A model generated the notes under the pieces. That model was given only the letters and a program-made list of their open reading frames with translations, was not told the DNA's origin and did no database searches. Below, one piece after another: positions 54,216 to 62,718 of a stretch of 64,000 nt of DNA. This DNA comes from Cuneatibacter sp. NSJ-177 (lineage in GTDB: Bacteria > Bacillota > Clostridia > Lachnospirales > Lachnospiraceae). The DNA is taken from assembly GCF_022867805.1 (NCBI RefSeq), contig NZ_JALIFO010000006.1, positions 620,001 to 684,000 of the forward strand. Direction: 5' to 3'. Each line of letters opens with the position of its first letter. Position 1 is the stretch's first letter. The translations under genes and the position numbers were made by a program.

Positions 54216-54959
54216 ATGGATTTGGAAATAAAGCTGGAAGTATTCGAGGGGCCGCTGGACCTGCTGCTTCACCTGATCGACAAAAATAAAGTAAATATCT
54301 ATGATATCCCGATCGTGGAGATTACCGCTCAGTACCTGGACTATGTCAGGCAGATGGATAAAGAAGACCTGGATTTGGTCAGTGAGTTTTTGGTCATGGC
54401 CGCGACCTTGCTGGACATCAAATCGAAAATGCTTCTCCCCAAGGAAGTGGACGAGAGCGGGGAGGAAGAGGACCCCAGAGCCGAGCTGGTGGAGCGTCTG
54501 CTGGAATACCGGAAATTCAAATATATGAGCGGCGAGCTGAGAGACCGCGGCTTTGGGAGCGAACGGCTGCAGTTTAAGGAACCGACGGTCCCGAAAGAAG
54601 TCGCCTGCTACAAGCCGCCGGTGGACTTGGACGAGCTTTTAAAGGATGTGACCATGCTGCGCCTTAAAGCGATTTTTGATGAGACGCTCCGCAGGCAGGC
54701 GGATAAGGTGGATACGGTTCGAAGCCAGTTTGGAAAAATTGAGCGGGAAACCATCCAAATCGGCGACAAGATCTCCGATGTGCGAAGGAAGGTGGCGCGG
54801 GGAGGACGGTATTCCTTCCGCCAGCTTTTACATGCAGGGGCGACAAAGGTGGAGATTGTCGTGACCTTTCTGGCCGTGCTGGAGATGATCAAGATCGGGG
54901 AGATCCGGCTGACCGAGGACAGCACGCGGGATGATATTATCATTGAAGGGAATGGATAA
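54216..54959 (+). CDS. scpA: Segregation and condensation protein A
   Basis: 247 residues. The N-terminal kleisin motif VFEGPLDLLLHLIDKNKVNIYDIPIVEIT is diagnostic. A central region holds EDLDLVSEFLVMAATLLDIKSKMLLP, and the C-terminal winged helix ends VTFLAVLEMIKIGEIRL. It bridges SMC heads in the bacterial condensin. scpB follows after one base, as usual. Confidence 0.97.
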   Translation: MDLEIKLEVFEGPLDLLLHLIDKNKVNIYDIPIVEITAQYLDYVRQMDKEDLDLVSEFLVMAATLLDIKSKMLLPKEVDESGEEEDPRAELVERLLEYRKFKYMSGELRDRGFGSERLQFKEPTVPKEVACYKPPVDLDELLKDVTMLRLKAIFDETLRRQADKVDTVRSQFGKIERETIQIGDKISDVRRKVARGGRYSFRQLLHAGATKVEIVVTFLAVLEMIKIGEIRLTEDSTRDDIIIEGNG

Positions 54960-54960
54960 G

Positions 54961-55524
54961 ATGAATTACGAGGCGATGATAGAGGGGATATTGTTTACGA
55001 TGGGGCAGCCGGTGGAACGGGAATCCCTGGCGATGGCCCTGGAACTGCCGGAGCCGATGGTGGAATCCCTGGTCGCATCCCTGATGGAAAAATACGAGGG
55101 CGAGGAGCATGGGCTGAAGATTATCCGCCTGGAAAACAGCTACCAGATGTGCACCAAGCCGGAGTGCTACGAGCCGCTGATTAAGATCGCCTCACGTCCG
55201 AAGAAGCCGGTGCTGACGGATGTGGTGCTGGAGACGCTGGCGATCATCGCCTACAAGCAGCCGATTACCAAGCAGGAGATCGAACGGATCCGCGGGGTCA
55301 GCTCGGATCATGCGGTGAATAAGCTGGTGGAATACGGCCTGGTCTGCGAGGCGGGCCGGATGAACGCCCCCGGCCGTCCGATTTTATTTTCCACCACGGA
55401 AGAATTTCTGCGCCGGTTCCAATTGGATTCCCTGGAAAATCTGCCGGTGCCGGATCCGGAAAAACTGGCGGAAATCCAGGAGGAAGTGGCGGAGGAAGCA
55501 AAAGAGATCGACGTACCGGTTTGA
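54961..55524 (+). CDS. scpB: Segregation and condensation protein B
   Basis: 187 residues with two winged-helix domains: EAMIEGILFTMGQPVERESL at the start, and KPVLTDVVLETLAIIAYKQPITKQEIERIRGVSSDHAVNKL in the centre, the ScpB hallmark. It dimerises and stabilises ScpA on SMC. ATG 54961 lies 10 bp after GAAGGG; an in-frame ATG at 54952 is too close to that site. Confidence 0.96.
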   Translation: MNYEAMIEGILFTMGQPVERESLAMALELPEPMVESLVASLMEKYEGEEHGLKIIRLENSYQMCTKPECYEPLIKIASRPKKPVLTDVVLETLAIIAYKQPITKQEIERIRGVSSDHAVNKLVEYGLVCEAGRMNAPGRPILFSTTEEFLRRFQLDSLENLPVPDPEKLAEIQEEVAEEAKEIDVPV

Positions 55525-55644
55525 GACCGTCTGCAAGATGAGGATTGCCAAACGGCAGGTTCCGTGATAGGATAGTGGATAAGCGTTTTTGTGAAATCAG
55601 AAAGTAAAGAATGAATTTGGACAGGAAAGCGAAGGGTTAGACAC

Positions 55645-56442
55645 ATGAAGAAGGTAGGTTTTATTGGCTGTGGAAATATGGCGATGGCGATGATCCGGCA
55701 GATCATCAAGAAAGGACTGTGTGAGCCGGAAGACATCGTCGCCTCAGCGCTGCGCTGGGAGACTCTGGAAAAAGCCCACAATGAGTTGGGAATTTCCGTG
55801 GCCCATGACAACCGCACTGTGGTGCGGGAGGCGGATATCGTCTTTTTAGCTATCAAACCGCAGGATTATAAAAATGTGATCACAGAGATCCGTTATGAGA
55901 TCGACAAACAGCTGATCGTGACGATTGCGCCTGGAAAAACCCTGAAATGGGTGAAAGAAACCTTTGAGCGAGATGTCAAGATTGTCCGGACCATGCCGAA
56001 CACCCCGTCCCAGGTAGGGGAAGGCGTCACCGGAGCCTGCAAGAACTCTTTCGTGACGGATGCGGAGTTTGCCGAGATCATGAAGCTTCTCTCCAGCTTC
56101 GGCGAGGCGATCCATGTGAAGGAATCGGTGATGGACGTGGTGGGAAGCGTTGGCGGCAGCGCGCCTGCCTTGGTGTATCTGTTCATCGAAGCCATGGCGG
56201 ATGCGGCGGTGGCCGACGGGATGCGCCGGGATCTGGCTTACCGGTTCGCCACCCAGTCGGTGCTGGGAAGCGCGAAGATGGTCCGGGATTCCTGTCTGCA
56301 TCCCGGAGAATTGAAAGACCAGGTTTGCTCGCCGGGCGGAATCGCCATCGAAGCGGTGCTGGAACTGGAGCGGCACAATTACCGCAGTGCTGTGATCGAG
56401 GCGGTGCGCGCGTGCACGAGAAAGTCAAAGGACTTGTTCTAA
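55645..56442 (+). CDS. proC: Pyrroline-5-carboxylate reductase
   Basis: 265 residues. Rossmann motif GFIGCGNMAMAMI, VFLAIKPQ, RTMPNTP and the C-terminal signature LKDQVCSPGGIAIEAV are canonical for ProC. It reduces pyrroline-5-carboxylate to proline with NAD(P)H. It is a second family member besides the divergent one at 7097-7861. The gene stands alone with a terminator 54 bp downstream. Confidence 0.95.
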   Translation: MKKVGFIGCGNMAMAMIRQIIKKGLCEPEDIVASALRWETLEKAHNELGISVAHDNRTVVREADIVFLAIKPQDYKNVITEIRYEIDKQLIVTIAPGKTLKWVKETFERDVKIVRTMPNTPSQVGEGVTGACKNSFVTDAEFAEIMKLLSSFGEAIHVKESVMDVVGSVGGSAPALVYLFIEAMADAAVADGMRRDLAYRFATQSVLGSAKMVRDSCLHPGELKDQVCSPGGIAIEAVLELERHNYRSAVIEAVRACTRKSKDLF

Positions 56443-56495
56443 AAGCCCTGGTCTGAGGATTTTAATCCAAAGGTTCGTCCAAGTGGCACTACAAA

Positions 56496-56547
56496 AAAGA
56501 AAGGCTGGAAGCCGCCTGTTTCGTGGGGTTTCCAGCCTTTCTTTTTT
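56496..56547. terminator. Terminator shared by proC and trhA transcripts
   Basis: AAAGAAAGGCTGGAA and TTCCAGCCTTTC with T6 after it; the A-rich left flank makes it usable from both strands. Confidence 0.88.
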
Positions 56548-56559
56548 GATTATGCCGGA

Positions 56560-56643
56560 CTACCCAGCAATTCTCACATGGCCGGTGTCCTGGATTTTTT
56601 CTAAGTTTGCGTCGTTGTATGAGCAGTAAAATTGAACATTCAT
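56560..56643 (-). CDS. Candidate 27-residue small protein downstream of trhA
   Basis: The minus-strand ORF reads MNVQFYCSYNDANLEKIQDT then GHVRIAG and stop. It is preceded by a very good ribosome site, AGGAGGGAAGAGG, begins 22 bp after the hemolysin-III-like gene and ends 13 bp before the shared terminator. Placement and ribosome site suggest real translation. It could also be the surviving start of a longer lost gene. Function unknown. Confidence 0.45.
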   Translation of the reverse strand: MNVQFYCSYNDANLEKIQDTGHVRIAG

Positions 56644-56664
56644 CCTCTTCCCTCCTGTGATCCC

Positions 56665-57315
56665 TTAAGCAATGAATTGATACATCATAATATAATGGCA
56701 GATACTTCCCCCCATCACGAACAGGTGGAAAATTTCATGGGAACCAAATCCAGGATGCCTGGTATTAAAAATAGGAAGTTTCAGAGCATAAATGACTCCC
56801 CCGACCGTATAGATAACCCCTCCGGCCAGCAGCCAGCCGAAAGCGGACGGGGAGAGCAATTCCAAAAGTTCCCGGAAGGCCAGCAGGCAAACCCAGCCCA
56901 TGGCGATATAGATGACGGAAGAAAACCATTTCGGACAGGTGATCCAGAAAGCCTTGATCAAGATACCGGCCAGAGCGATTCCCCAGACCAGCAGGCAGAG
57001 CCTGGTTCCCAGCGGCTGCGGGAGAACGCAGAAGCAGATCGGGGTGTAAGTGCCGGCAATCAAAATAAAGATGGCCATGTGATCAATTTTCCGGAGAACC
57101 CGGTTCACTTTCTCTGAGATATCCAGGGAATGATAGGTGGTGCTGGCAGCGTAGAGCAGGATCATACTGCAAATGAAAATGGCCAGGGAAGCAATTTGAA
57201 CAGGGCCGGCGTCTCTGGCTGCCTTGATCAAAAGCGGCAGCGCCGCAATGGCGGCGGCAACCATGCCGATAAAATGGGTAATTGCACTTCCAGGGTCTTT
57301 AATAGCGGTTCTCAT
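56665..57315 (-). CDS. trhA: Hemolysin III-family membrane protein (TrhA)
   Basis: 216 residues with seven membrane segments. Family motifs: ITHFIGMVAAAIA, ASTTYHSLD with the metal-site His, FILIAGTYTPI, and HEIFHLFVMGGSICHY with two more His. These PAQR/hemolysin III proteins affect membrane lipid homeostasis. AGGAGG precedes the ATG. The upstream region contains two inverted repeats that may be a regulator's operators. A 27-residue ORF follows in the same transcript. Confidence 0.92.
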   Translation of the reverse strand: MRTAIKDPGSAITHFIGMVAAAIAALPLLIKAARDAGPVQIASLAIFICSMILLYAASTTYHSLDISEKVNRVLRKIDHMAIFILIAGTYTPICFCVLPQPLGTRLCLLVWGIALAGILIKAFWITCPKWFSSVIYIAMGWVCLLAFRELLELLSPSAFGWLLAGGVIYTVGGVIYALKLPIFNTRHPGFGSHEIFHLFVMGGSICHYIMMYQFIA

Positions 57316-57345
57316 AGATGTACCTCCTTGAAGAAAAAATAAAAC

Positions 57346-57390
57346 ATACTATATAATCTAGTATTTGAAACTATGTATCGGATATACATA
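57346..57390 (-). promoter_or_regulatory. Two inverted repeats in the trhA promoter region
   Basis: ATACTA-N7-TAGTAT (57346-57364) and TATGTAT-N5-ATACATA (57372-57390) lie 30-75 bp upstream of the trhA start. Their form recalls PadR-type operators, but no such regulator is adjacent. The following 57391-57550 is very A-rich with no gene that I can see. Confidence 0.45.
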
Positions 57391-57553
57391 TATTACAACA
57401 AATAAAAAGGAAAATCAATAGAAAAGAGGAAAAAAATTGAATTGGATGGAAAGCGGAAAGGAAACGAGGGGGATAAAAAAATAGAATGGAAAATAAAATA
57501 ACTGATAATATATGGCAAAGAAAGAAAAAAACGAGTAGAAAAAAGAAATTTCC

Positions 57554-57582
57554 TTGCAATCAAGGGAGCTTTCGCGTATAAT
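57554..57582 (+). promoter_or_regulatory. Sigma-A promoter of the chemotaxis operon
   Basis: TTGCAA (57554-57559), 17-bp spacer, TATAAT (57577-57582). No sigma-D type sequence is evident, so the operon appears to be driven by the housekeeping factor. Confidence 0.7.
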
Positions 57583-57629
57583 AGATATAAAATTGCGACC
57601 GGTGGATGGAGAAAGGAGCAAGGCTTCCA

Positions 57630-58031
57630 ATGGAGAACTATCTGTGCTTTCGCATGAACGAATCCTTTTTTTTACTTCCGCTGGCAATGGTAGTATGGAT
57701 TCTTCCGGGAAATCAAAACAATCTTCCGGAAGAATGGGAGAATGAAGTCGTAGTGCGTATTTGTTGCCCTGAAATCGGAACTCAGGATAGCAGTGTTTAC
57801 CGGATTTTATTTCAGGACAGCGGCGCTTGCGCAGAAATCTGCGCGGACCAAATTCCCGGAGTAGTGGAATTGTCTGCGGAGCGGATGCTTCTCGTCCCGG
57901 ATACCGTAAAGGGAAACGAAAACATATGCCTCAGCCGGGTGACCTTTGTGAAGGAGATCCAGGGCTGGGCTTTTTTGCTAGATACAACGATGTTGGTCAG
58001 GATGGGGAAGGAATTCGGGGATGAGGAGTAA
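57630..58031 (+). CDS. CheW-like protein (divergent)
   Basis: 133 residues. A beta-rich sequence starting MENYLCFRMNESFFLLPLAMVVWIL resembles the first CheW subdomain, and ICADQIPGVVELSAERMLLVPDTV with GWAFLLDTTMLV resembles the second. It is divergent and lacks some typical scaffold residues. CheW couples receptors to CheA. It is first in the che operon; the AAGGAG site is 11 bp from the start, which is long. It may be a specialised adaptor. Confidence 0.6.
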   Translation: MENYLCFRMNESFFLLPLAMVVWILPGNQNNLPEEWENEVVVRICCPEIGTQDSSVYRILFQDSGACAEICADQIPGVVELSAERMLLVPDTVKGNENICLSRVTFVKEIQGWAFLLDTTMLVRMGKEFGDEE

Positions 58032-58248
58032 TGGGGAGGACGGCGAGGACTGCTCCTTTTTCGAAGGGAATGGGAATCTGCCGGATCGGATTCAAATAGG
58101 CATGGAATCCCTGGGACGGTATTTGGGAGCCGGCCAGAAAAGATCGTCATCGCCAATGTGATCCATCTGGCGCAAGGTTATTTGTATGGCCGTCCGGCCC
58201 CATTTGGAACTTATGGAGATGGCTGCTGAGGCAGGAAGGAAAGCGGAG
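58032..58248 (+). other. Disrupted coding stretch between two CheW-like genes
   Basis: No single frame is open and well started here, but pieces in successive frames look protein-like: DRIQIGMESLGRYLGAG in one frame, then PEKIVIANVIHLAQGYLYG in the next, then ELMEMAAEAGRKAEMERDEN leading into the following gene. This looks like one gene split by two frameshifts, or an N-terminal extension of the next gene. I cannot name it. Confidence 0.35.
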
Positions 58249-58572
58249 ATGGAGAGGGATGAAAATCGTATGCAGTCGGATGTAATTCGCCTTTTTTCCG
58301 GAGAATCCTCCCTCGATATCCGGAGGGACCGGATCAAACTGATTTTGACGGAGCCGGAGCTGATTGCCGTGCCGGGGGCTCCGGAAGAGATTGCCGGGAT
58401 GATTTATTATGAGGAAGAAATGCAGCCTGTATTTTATCTGGACAGGCAGTACCGGCCAAAACGTGCCTGTATTGTACTGATCCGTGAGCCGGACGGGTCT
58501 ATGTACGGCGTGCTGGGAGAAAAGGTTGCCGGGGGAGAAGAAAGTGATACGTTTTACGGATCGGGAATTTGA
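58249..58572 (+). CDS. CheW-like domain protein, possibly N-terminally truncated
   Basis: 107 residues. DVIRLFSGESSLDIRRDRIKLIL matches the first CheW strands, and LIAVPGAPEEIAGMIYYEEEMQPVFYLD is the core CheW motif (vPxxPxxIxGxIxxRGxxxPVxDL) with the usual Arg-Gly replaced by Glu-Glu. The last third matches the second subdomain (ACIVLIREPDGSMYGVLGEKVAG). The frame is also open upstream to 58186. Its end overlaps the cheR start by 29 bp. Confidence 0.55.
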   Translation: MERDENRMQSDVIRLFSGESSLDIRRDRIKLILTEPELIAVPGAPEEIAGMIYYEEEMQPVFYLDRQYRPKRACIVLIREPDGSMYGVLGEKVAGGEESDTFYGSGI

Positions 58573-59368
58573 AATGTTAACGGAATACGTCCGCAGTCAG
58601 ACCGGGATTGATCTTTCTAAAAAAAGGGTCCTGGCGGAATGCCGTCTGTCCGGAGAGATGGAGAAACGAGGAATCCCATCGGTCACCGAACTTTTGAAGC
58701 AGGTAGAAAGGGACAAGACAAAAAATCTCCAGGCGATGGTGTTTAACTGTCTGACCACGAATTATACTTTTTTTCTGCGGGAACCGAAACATTTTGAGTT
58801 TCTGGAGAAGGTGATATTGCCGGAGCTTATGGAGAGCCAAAGGATCCTTACCTATAAGATCTGGAGTGCAGGATGTTCCAGCGGAGAAGAATGCTATACT
58901 TTGTCCATGCTGCTGGAGGATTACCAGTTGCGGGGCGGCGTCCTTCCCGCTTATCGTATTTGGGGGACGGATATCGCGGAGCCGGAATTGCAGCGGGCGA
59001 GAGAAGCCAGATATCCGATTTGGGAGCTGGAGCAGATTCCCAGCGGCTGGCTTCGGTTTTGCAGGGAGGAGAAGGACGGCCGGTTTTTTACCCTGACCCC
59101 CAATATTCGGAATCATGTGGGGTTTCAACGGGCAAATCTGCTCGATGGGAGGATCAGCCAGGGACCCTTTGACCTGATTTTCTGTCGGAATGTAATGATC
59201 TATTTTGACGATGAATCCAGAAAAAAACTTCTGAACAGGTTGTACCGCTTGCTGAAACCGGGAGGGTATCTTTTTCTGGGACATACAGAGCTGCTGACGA
59301 AGAATCATGTACAATTTCAATATGTTTATCCGGCTGTCTACCGGAAAGCGGTGGAGGAGACCGGGTAG
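58544..59368 (+). CDS. cheR: Chemoreceptor methyltransferase CheR
   Basis: 274 residues. N-terminal helical domain, then the SAM-binding domain with WSAGCSSGEECYTLSMLL, the IWGTDI segment and DLIFCRNVMIYFDDESRKKLLNRLYRLLKPGGYLFLGHTE. It methylates receptor glutamates. GTG 58544 is preceded by GGGGGAG. No C-terminal NWETF-type pentapeptide is seen in the receptor downstream, so it should act without tethering. Confidence 0.94.
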   Translation: MIRFTDREFEMLTEYVRSQTGIDLSKKRVLAECRLSGEMEKRGIPSVTELLKQVERDKTKNLQAMVFNCLTTNYTFFLREPKHFEFLEKVILPELMESQRILTYKIWSAGCSSGEECYTLSMLLEDYQLRGGVLPAYRIWGTDIAEPELQRAREARYPIWELEQIPSGWLRFCREEKDGRFFTLTPNIRNHVGFQRANLLDGRISQGPFDLIFCRNVMIYFDDESRKKLLNRLYRLLKPGGYLFLGHTELLTKNHVQFQYVYPAVYRKAVEETG

Positions 59369-59388
59369 GATAAGAGGGGGGCGCGCAG

Positions 59389-60369
59389 TTGGCAGAGCCG
59401 AAAAAGGTTGGGATTTGTGCGGAAACCACGGGCATACGAAAATTTCTCTGGGAAGCCATAGAGGTGGGGGGCCTAAGACCAAGAGGGCTGGGAGATCTGC
59501 TGTCACAGGACGCCGGAAATATGCTGGAAGGGCTGTCCTGCGTGGTGGTGGGCGGTCATACAGAGGCATTTTTAAAACGGATTCGGGAGCGGATCGAAGG
59601 ATATACGTCGATCCCCGTTATCTTACTGGCGGATGTGTACATCAAAGAAAGGAGTACGCTGCAGGCGGAATGGATCCACCTGGAAAGCTTTGAGGATGAA
59701 AAGAGCCGGTCCGGAGCAGGAAAAGTTCTCCAGGTTAAAATTAAGGCAGGGAACGCCAGACGGAGAGAAGCAGTCAACTCTCTCCCTAGCCGCTGCCTGG
59801 TGGGGATCGGATCGTCGGCAGGCGGCCCGAAGGCGCTTGCCGCCATCTTGAAAAATTTGACAGAATCCTGCTGCGGCATTTTGATTGTTCAGCATATTGC
59901 AAAAGGCTTTTCTCAGATGCTGGCGGAATACCTCAATGCTGTGTCTGCAATGCGTGTCAAGGTGGCGGAAGAGGGAGAGGTGGTGCGGGACGGGACGGCA
60001 TATCTGGCTGTCCATGGACAGCAGCTGACGGTTGAGAAAAAAGGAGCCTTATTTCTGATGCACCGGTTATCGGAATCAACGCCTCAGGATTTTTGTCCGT
60101 CGATCGATATGCTGTTCCGGTCCTTGGCAGTTTCAGCCGGAGAGCGTGCGGCAGGAATCCTGCTGACCGGTATGGGAGAAGATGGGGCAAAGGGCTTGCA
60201 GGAAATGCGAAGCGCCGGCGCATATACAGTGGCTCAGGACCGAGAGAGCAGTGAAATTTACGGGATGCCGAAGGCGGCGGTGGCACTGGGCGGTGTCTGC
60301 CGTCAGTTGCCTCTTTCTGAGATTCCGGCGGCTGTGATGGAATTTGCGGGCCGGTGGAGGCATGGATAA
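59389..60369 (+). CDS. cheB: Protein-glutamate methylesterase CheB with a non-canonical receiver domain
   Basis: 326 residues. The C-terminal methylesterase domain is intact: GIGSSAGGPKAL (Ser), IVQHIAKGF (His) and LLTGMGEDGAKGL (Asp). It removes methyl groups from receptors. The N-terminal receiver-like domain aligns in length but has KVGICAETTGIRKF where acidic residues DD are expected, and CVVVGGHTEAFLKRI where the phospho-acceptor Asp should be. It therefore probably cannot be phosphorylated by CheA. TTG start at 59389 behind GAGGGGG. Confidence 0.92.
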   Translation: MAEPKKVGICAETTGIRKFLWEAIEVGGLRPRGLGDLLSQDAGNMLEGLSCVVVGGHTEAFLKRIRERIEGYTSIPVILLADVYIKERSTLQAEWIHLESFEDEKSRSGAGKVLQVKIKAGNARRREAVNSLPSRCLVGIGSSAGGPKALAAILKNLTESCCGILIVQHIAKGFSQMLAEYLNAVSAMRVKVAEEGEVVRDGTAYLAVHGQQLTVEKKGALFLMHRLSESTPQDFCPSIDMLFRSLAVSAGERAAGILLTGMGEDGAKGLQEMRSAGAYTVAQDRESSEIYGMPKAAVALGGVCRQLPLSEIPAAVMEFAGRWRHG

Positions 60370-60396
60370 AGAACTCGGTAGAAATGGAAACGGAAT

Positions 60397-61031
60397 ATGG
60401 GACAAGAGGGGAATACGGAGAAAAAATTGAGATTGCAGGACGAGAGTTTGTTTTTGGAGCTCGGAAATGTGGGGACAGGGAGTGCAATGACCTCTTTGTC
60501 TAATATGTTAGGAACGGAATTGATTTATACCCCGCCGGAATTATTGGAGATGCGGTATGAGGATCTGTCCCGTTGTTTTTTGGATCCGGAAGAAAGTGTA
60601 GTGGGAGTGCTGGTCCCTTTTGAGGGGGAGGCGTCTGGACTTTTGATCTAGATTTATCGTTTGAGCACGGCAAAAAAGATTCTGAATGGCCTGCTGGGGC
60701 CGAACCGTGACGAAGAGAGGGAATTGGACCGGGAGGGGCTGGATTTGCTCCATGAAATCTCGAACATCATGACATCCTCATGCCTCCTGGTCCTATCTTC
60801 CTATACGGAAAGCCGGATCCGGGTACTGGAATTTGCGGTTTTTCGCGGATATGGCCGGATCAATCCTGACGAAACTGTTCGGCACGGCGGCCGAGGCCTG
60901 CGGCGCAGGAGTTGGGCGTTCCAGTCGTGTCAGAGGACACCGGGGAAAATTACGGAAGAAACGCATACTTTTACACAGGCAGCGGAAGATTGGAGATCGA
61001 GACGGCTAATCATTCCAGCTATATCATTTGA
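60397..61031 (+). pseudogene. Degenerate cheC/cheD fusion remnant
   Basis: Residues 1-84 match the start of CheC (LFLELGNVGTGSAMTSLSNMLG), then an in-frame TAG (60649) falls where the intact CheC at 63126 has Phe; the same frame continues with [10 protein letters not shown] and [19 protein letters not shown]. One extra T in a T-run near 60840 moves the frame to [20 protein letters not shown], and one extra G near 60900 moves it to [20 protein letters not shown], ending TANHSSYII and stop. DTGENYGR is a CheD C-terminal signature. So cheC sequence runs into a cheD tail, with a stop and two indels. Confidence 0.75.
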
Positions 61032-61041
61032 GGAGGAAAGC

Positions 61042-62718
61042 ATGAAGAAGTCAAGGATAAAGGATTACAAGGTTGGAAAGAAACTGTTCGTTTCCTACGC
61101 CGCGATCATTGTTTTATACGTCATTACGGTTGCAGCCGCCTTAATTGGGATTATCAGCGTGTCAAATACCATTCGTTCCTTTCATCAGGATGCGTTCGAG
61201 GTGGTCTATACGTCGATGGATATGAGATTTGCCATTCAGGGGATTGGGCGGGATATTCTCGATCTGGGTTCTGCGATGGACAGCATCGATGAGGATCAGA
61301 AACTGGAGGAGGTAAAGAACTATGTCCAGATTTTGGATCAGGGTATCGAAACGCTGAAGGTAAAGATGCCGGAGAATGAAAAAGTCCGCGCGTTGGCGGG
61401 CTACCTCGCGGATGTGGCCCCTAGCCGGGATGAGGCGATTCGGATCTTGGAATCCGGGTCGATGGAAGGCGTTTTGACTATTTACAATGAAGAGTATGAA
61501 CCGAATGCGATTTTGGCCAGAAACACTCTGAGAGAAATCAGTGATTTATCCGTCGAGACAGCGGAGGCTTATCTCGGAGACACACAGACAGTAAAAAATC
61601 AGATGATTTTGACCATGGTTCTTCTGGCTGCCTTGATTATCCTGGTTTCCATCATGCTTTGGAGCCGGATCACCAAAAGTATCACGGAGCCGATGAAGGA
61701 GATCCAGGAAGCGGCCAGACAGCTCTGCGGAGGGAACCTGTCGGTCGCTCTGAACTATCAGGCAAAAGACGAACTGGGAGACTTGGCCGACAGTATGCGG
61801 GAGACGACAACGGCCCTGAGCCAATATGTCTCAGAGCTGGATCAAGGACTGCATGCCATCGGTGATGGAAAATTAAATTATCACTCGGAGGTAAAATTCC
61901 GCGGCGATTTCCTGGCCGTCAGCAATGCAATGGAGCGGATTACCACCCTGCTGAACCATGCGATCCTCCAGATCTCCAATACCGCGGATCAGATCGCAGG
62001 CGGCGCAGAGCAGGTGGCAAACGGAGCTCAGATGCTGTCCCAGGGGGCGGTGGAGCAGGCGGGATCCATGCAGGAGCTGGCGGCAAACATCAATGAGATC
62101 TCCGACGGCGTCCGGAATAACGCAGATGATTCTGTGAATGCCAGCCGGAAGATCAACCAGGTGAACGGCTTGCTGACCGACAGCAGCGGGGCAATGGGGG
62201 AACTGATTAAAGAAATCCGAAATATTAATGAGAATTCCATGACCATTGGAAAGATTGTTAAGGAAGTGGAGGATATCGCTTTCCAGACCAATATTCTGGC
62301 GTTGAACGCTTCGGTGGAGGCGGCAAGGGCCGGGGATGCCGGCCGCGGGTTTTCTGTGGTGGCCAATGAGGTGCGACATTTGGCGGCGAAGACGACCGAA
62401 GCGTCCAAGATGATGGCAGGTTTAGCGCAGCAGACGCTGGCGCAGGTGGAGAGCGGTACCAGAGCAGCGGATCGTGCGACCACCTCCATGGACCATGTCG
62501 TGGATGGGACGCAAGAAATTATTGAGATGGTGGATCGGATTTCAGATGCCTCCGTGCGCCAAGCCGACTCAATTGTTCAAATCCGGCAAAGTATCGAGAT
62601 GGTATCAGAGATTGTTCAGGGAAATTCCGCGATGGCAGAGGAAAGCGCGGCGGCCAGCGAAGAATTGTCCGCTCAGGCTCAGGTACTGAAAAAATTGGTG
62701 GAGGAATTTGAACTGTGA
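61042..62718 (+). CDS. Methyl-accepting chemotaxis protein
   Basis: 558 residues. Membrane helix 1 (about 18-42), an extracellular four-helix-bundle-type sensor domain (about 43-190), membrane helix 2 (about 192-214), HAMP (about 215-270) and a long cytoplasmic coiled coil. The signalling tip is [44 protein letters not shown] precedes ATG 61042. The frame is open upstream, but that part belongs to the cheC remnant. No C-terminal tether pentapeptide. The ligand is unknown. Confidence 0.94.
   Translation: MKKSRIKDYKVGKKLFVSYAAIIVLYVITVAAALIGIISVSNTIRSFHQDAFEVVYTSMDMRFAIQGIGRDILDLGSAMDSIDEDQKLEEVKNYVQILDQGIETLKVKMPENEKVRALAGYLADVAPSRDEAIRILESGSMEGVLTIYNEEYEPNAILARNTLREISDLSVETAEAYLGDTQTVKNQMILTMVLLAALIILVSIMLWSRITKSITEPMKEIQEAARQLCGGNLSVALNYQAKDELGDLADSMRETTTALSQYVSELDQGLHAIGDGKLNYHSEVKFRGDFLAVSNAMERITTLLNHAILQISNTADQIAGGAEQVANGAQMLSQGAVEQAGSMQELAANINEISDGVRNNADDSVNASRKINQVNGLLTDSSGAMGELIKEIRNINENSMTIGKIVKEVEDIAFQTNILALNASVEAARAGDAGRGFSVVANEVRHLAAKTTEASKMMAGLAQQTLAQVESGTRAADRATTSMDHVVDGTQEIIEMVDRISDASVRQADSIVQIRQSIEMVSEIVQGNSAMAEESAAASEELSAQAQVLKKLVEEFEL

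Noticed and set aside
60649-60651. TAG as a recoded (pyrrolysine) codon in the first cheC copy
   Set aside because: Two frameshifts follow within 260 bp, so simple decay is more likely. No sign of recoding elsewhere in the window.
60661-61041. 127-residue N-terminal extension of the chemoreceptor
   Set aside because: This part aligns with CheC, and AGGAGG precedes the receptor's own ATG at 61042. It is the in-frame tail of the cheC remnant.
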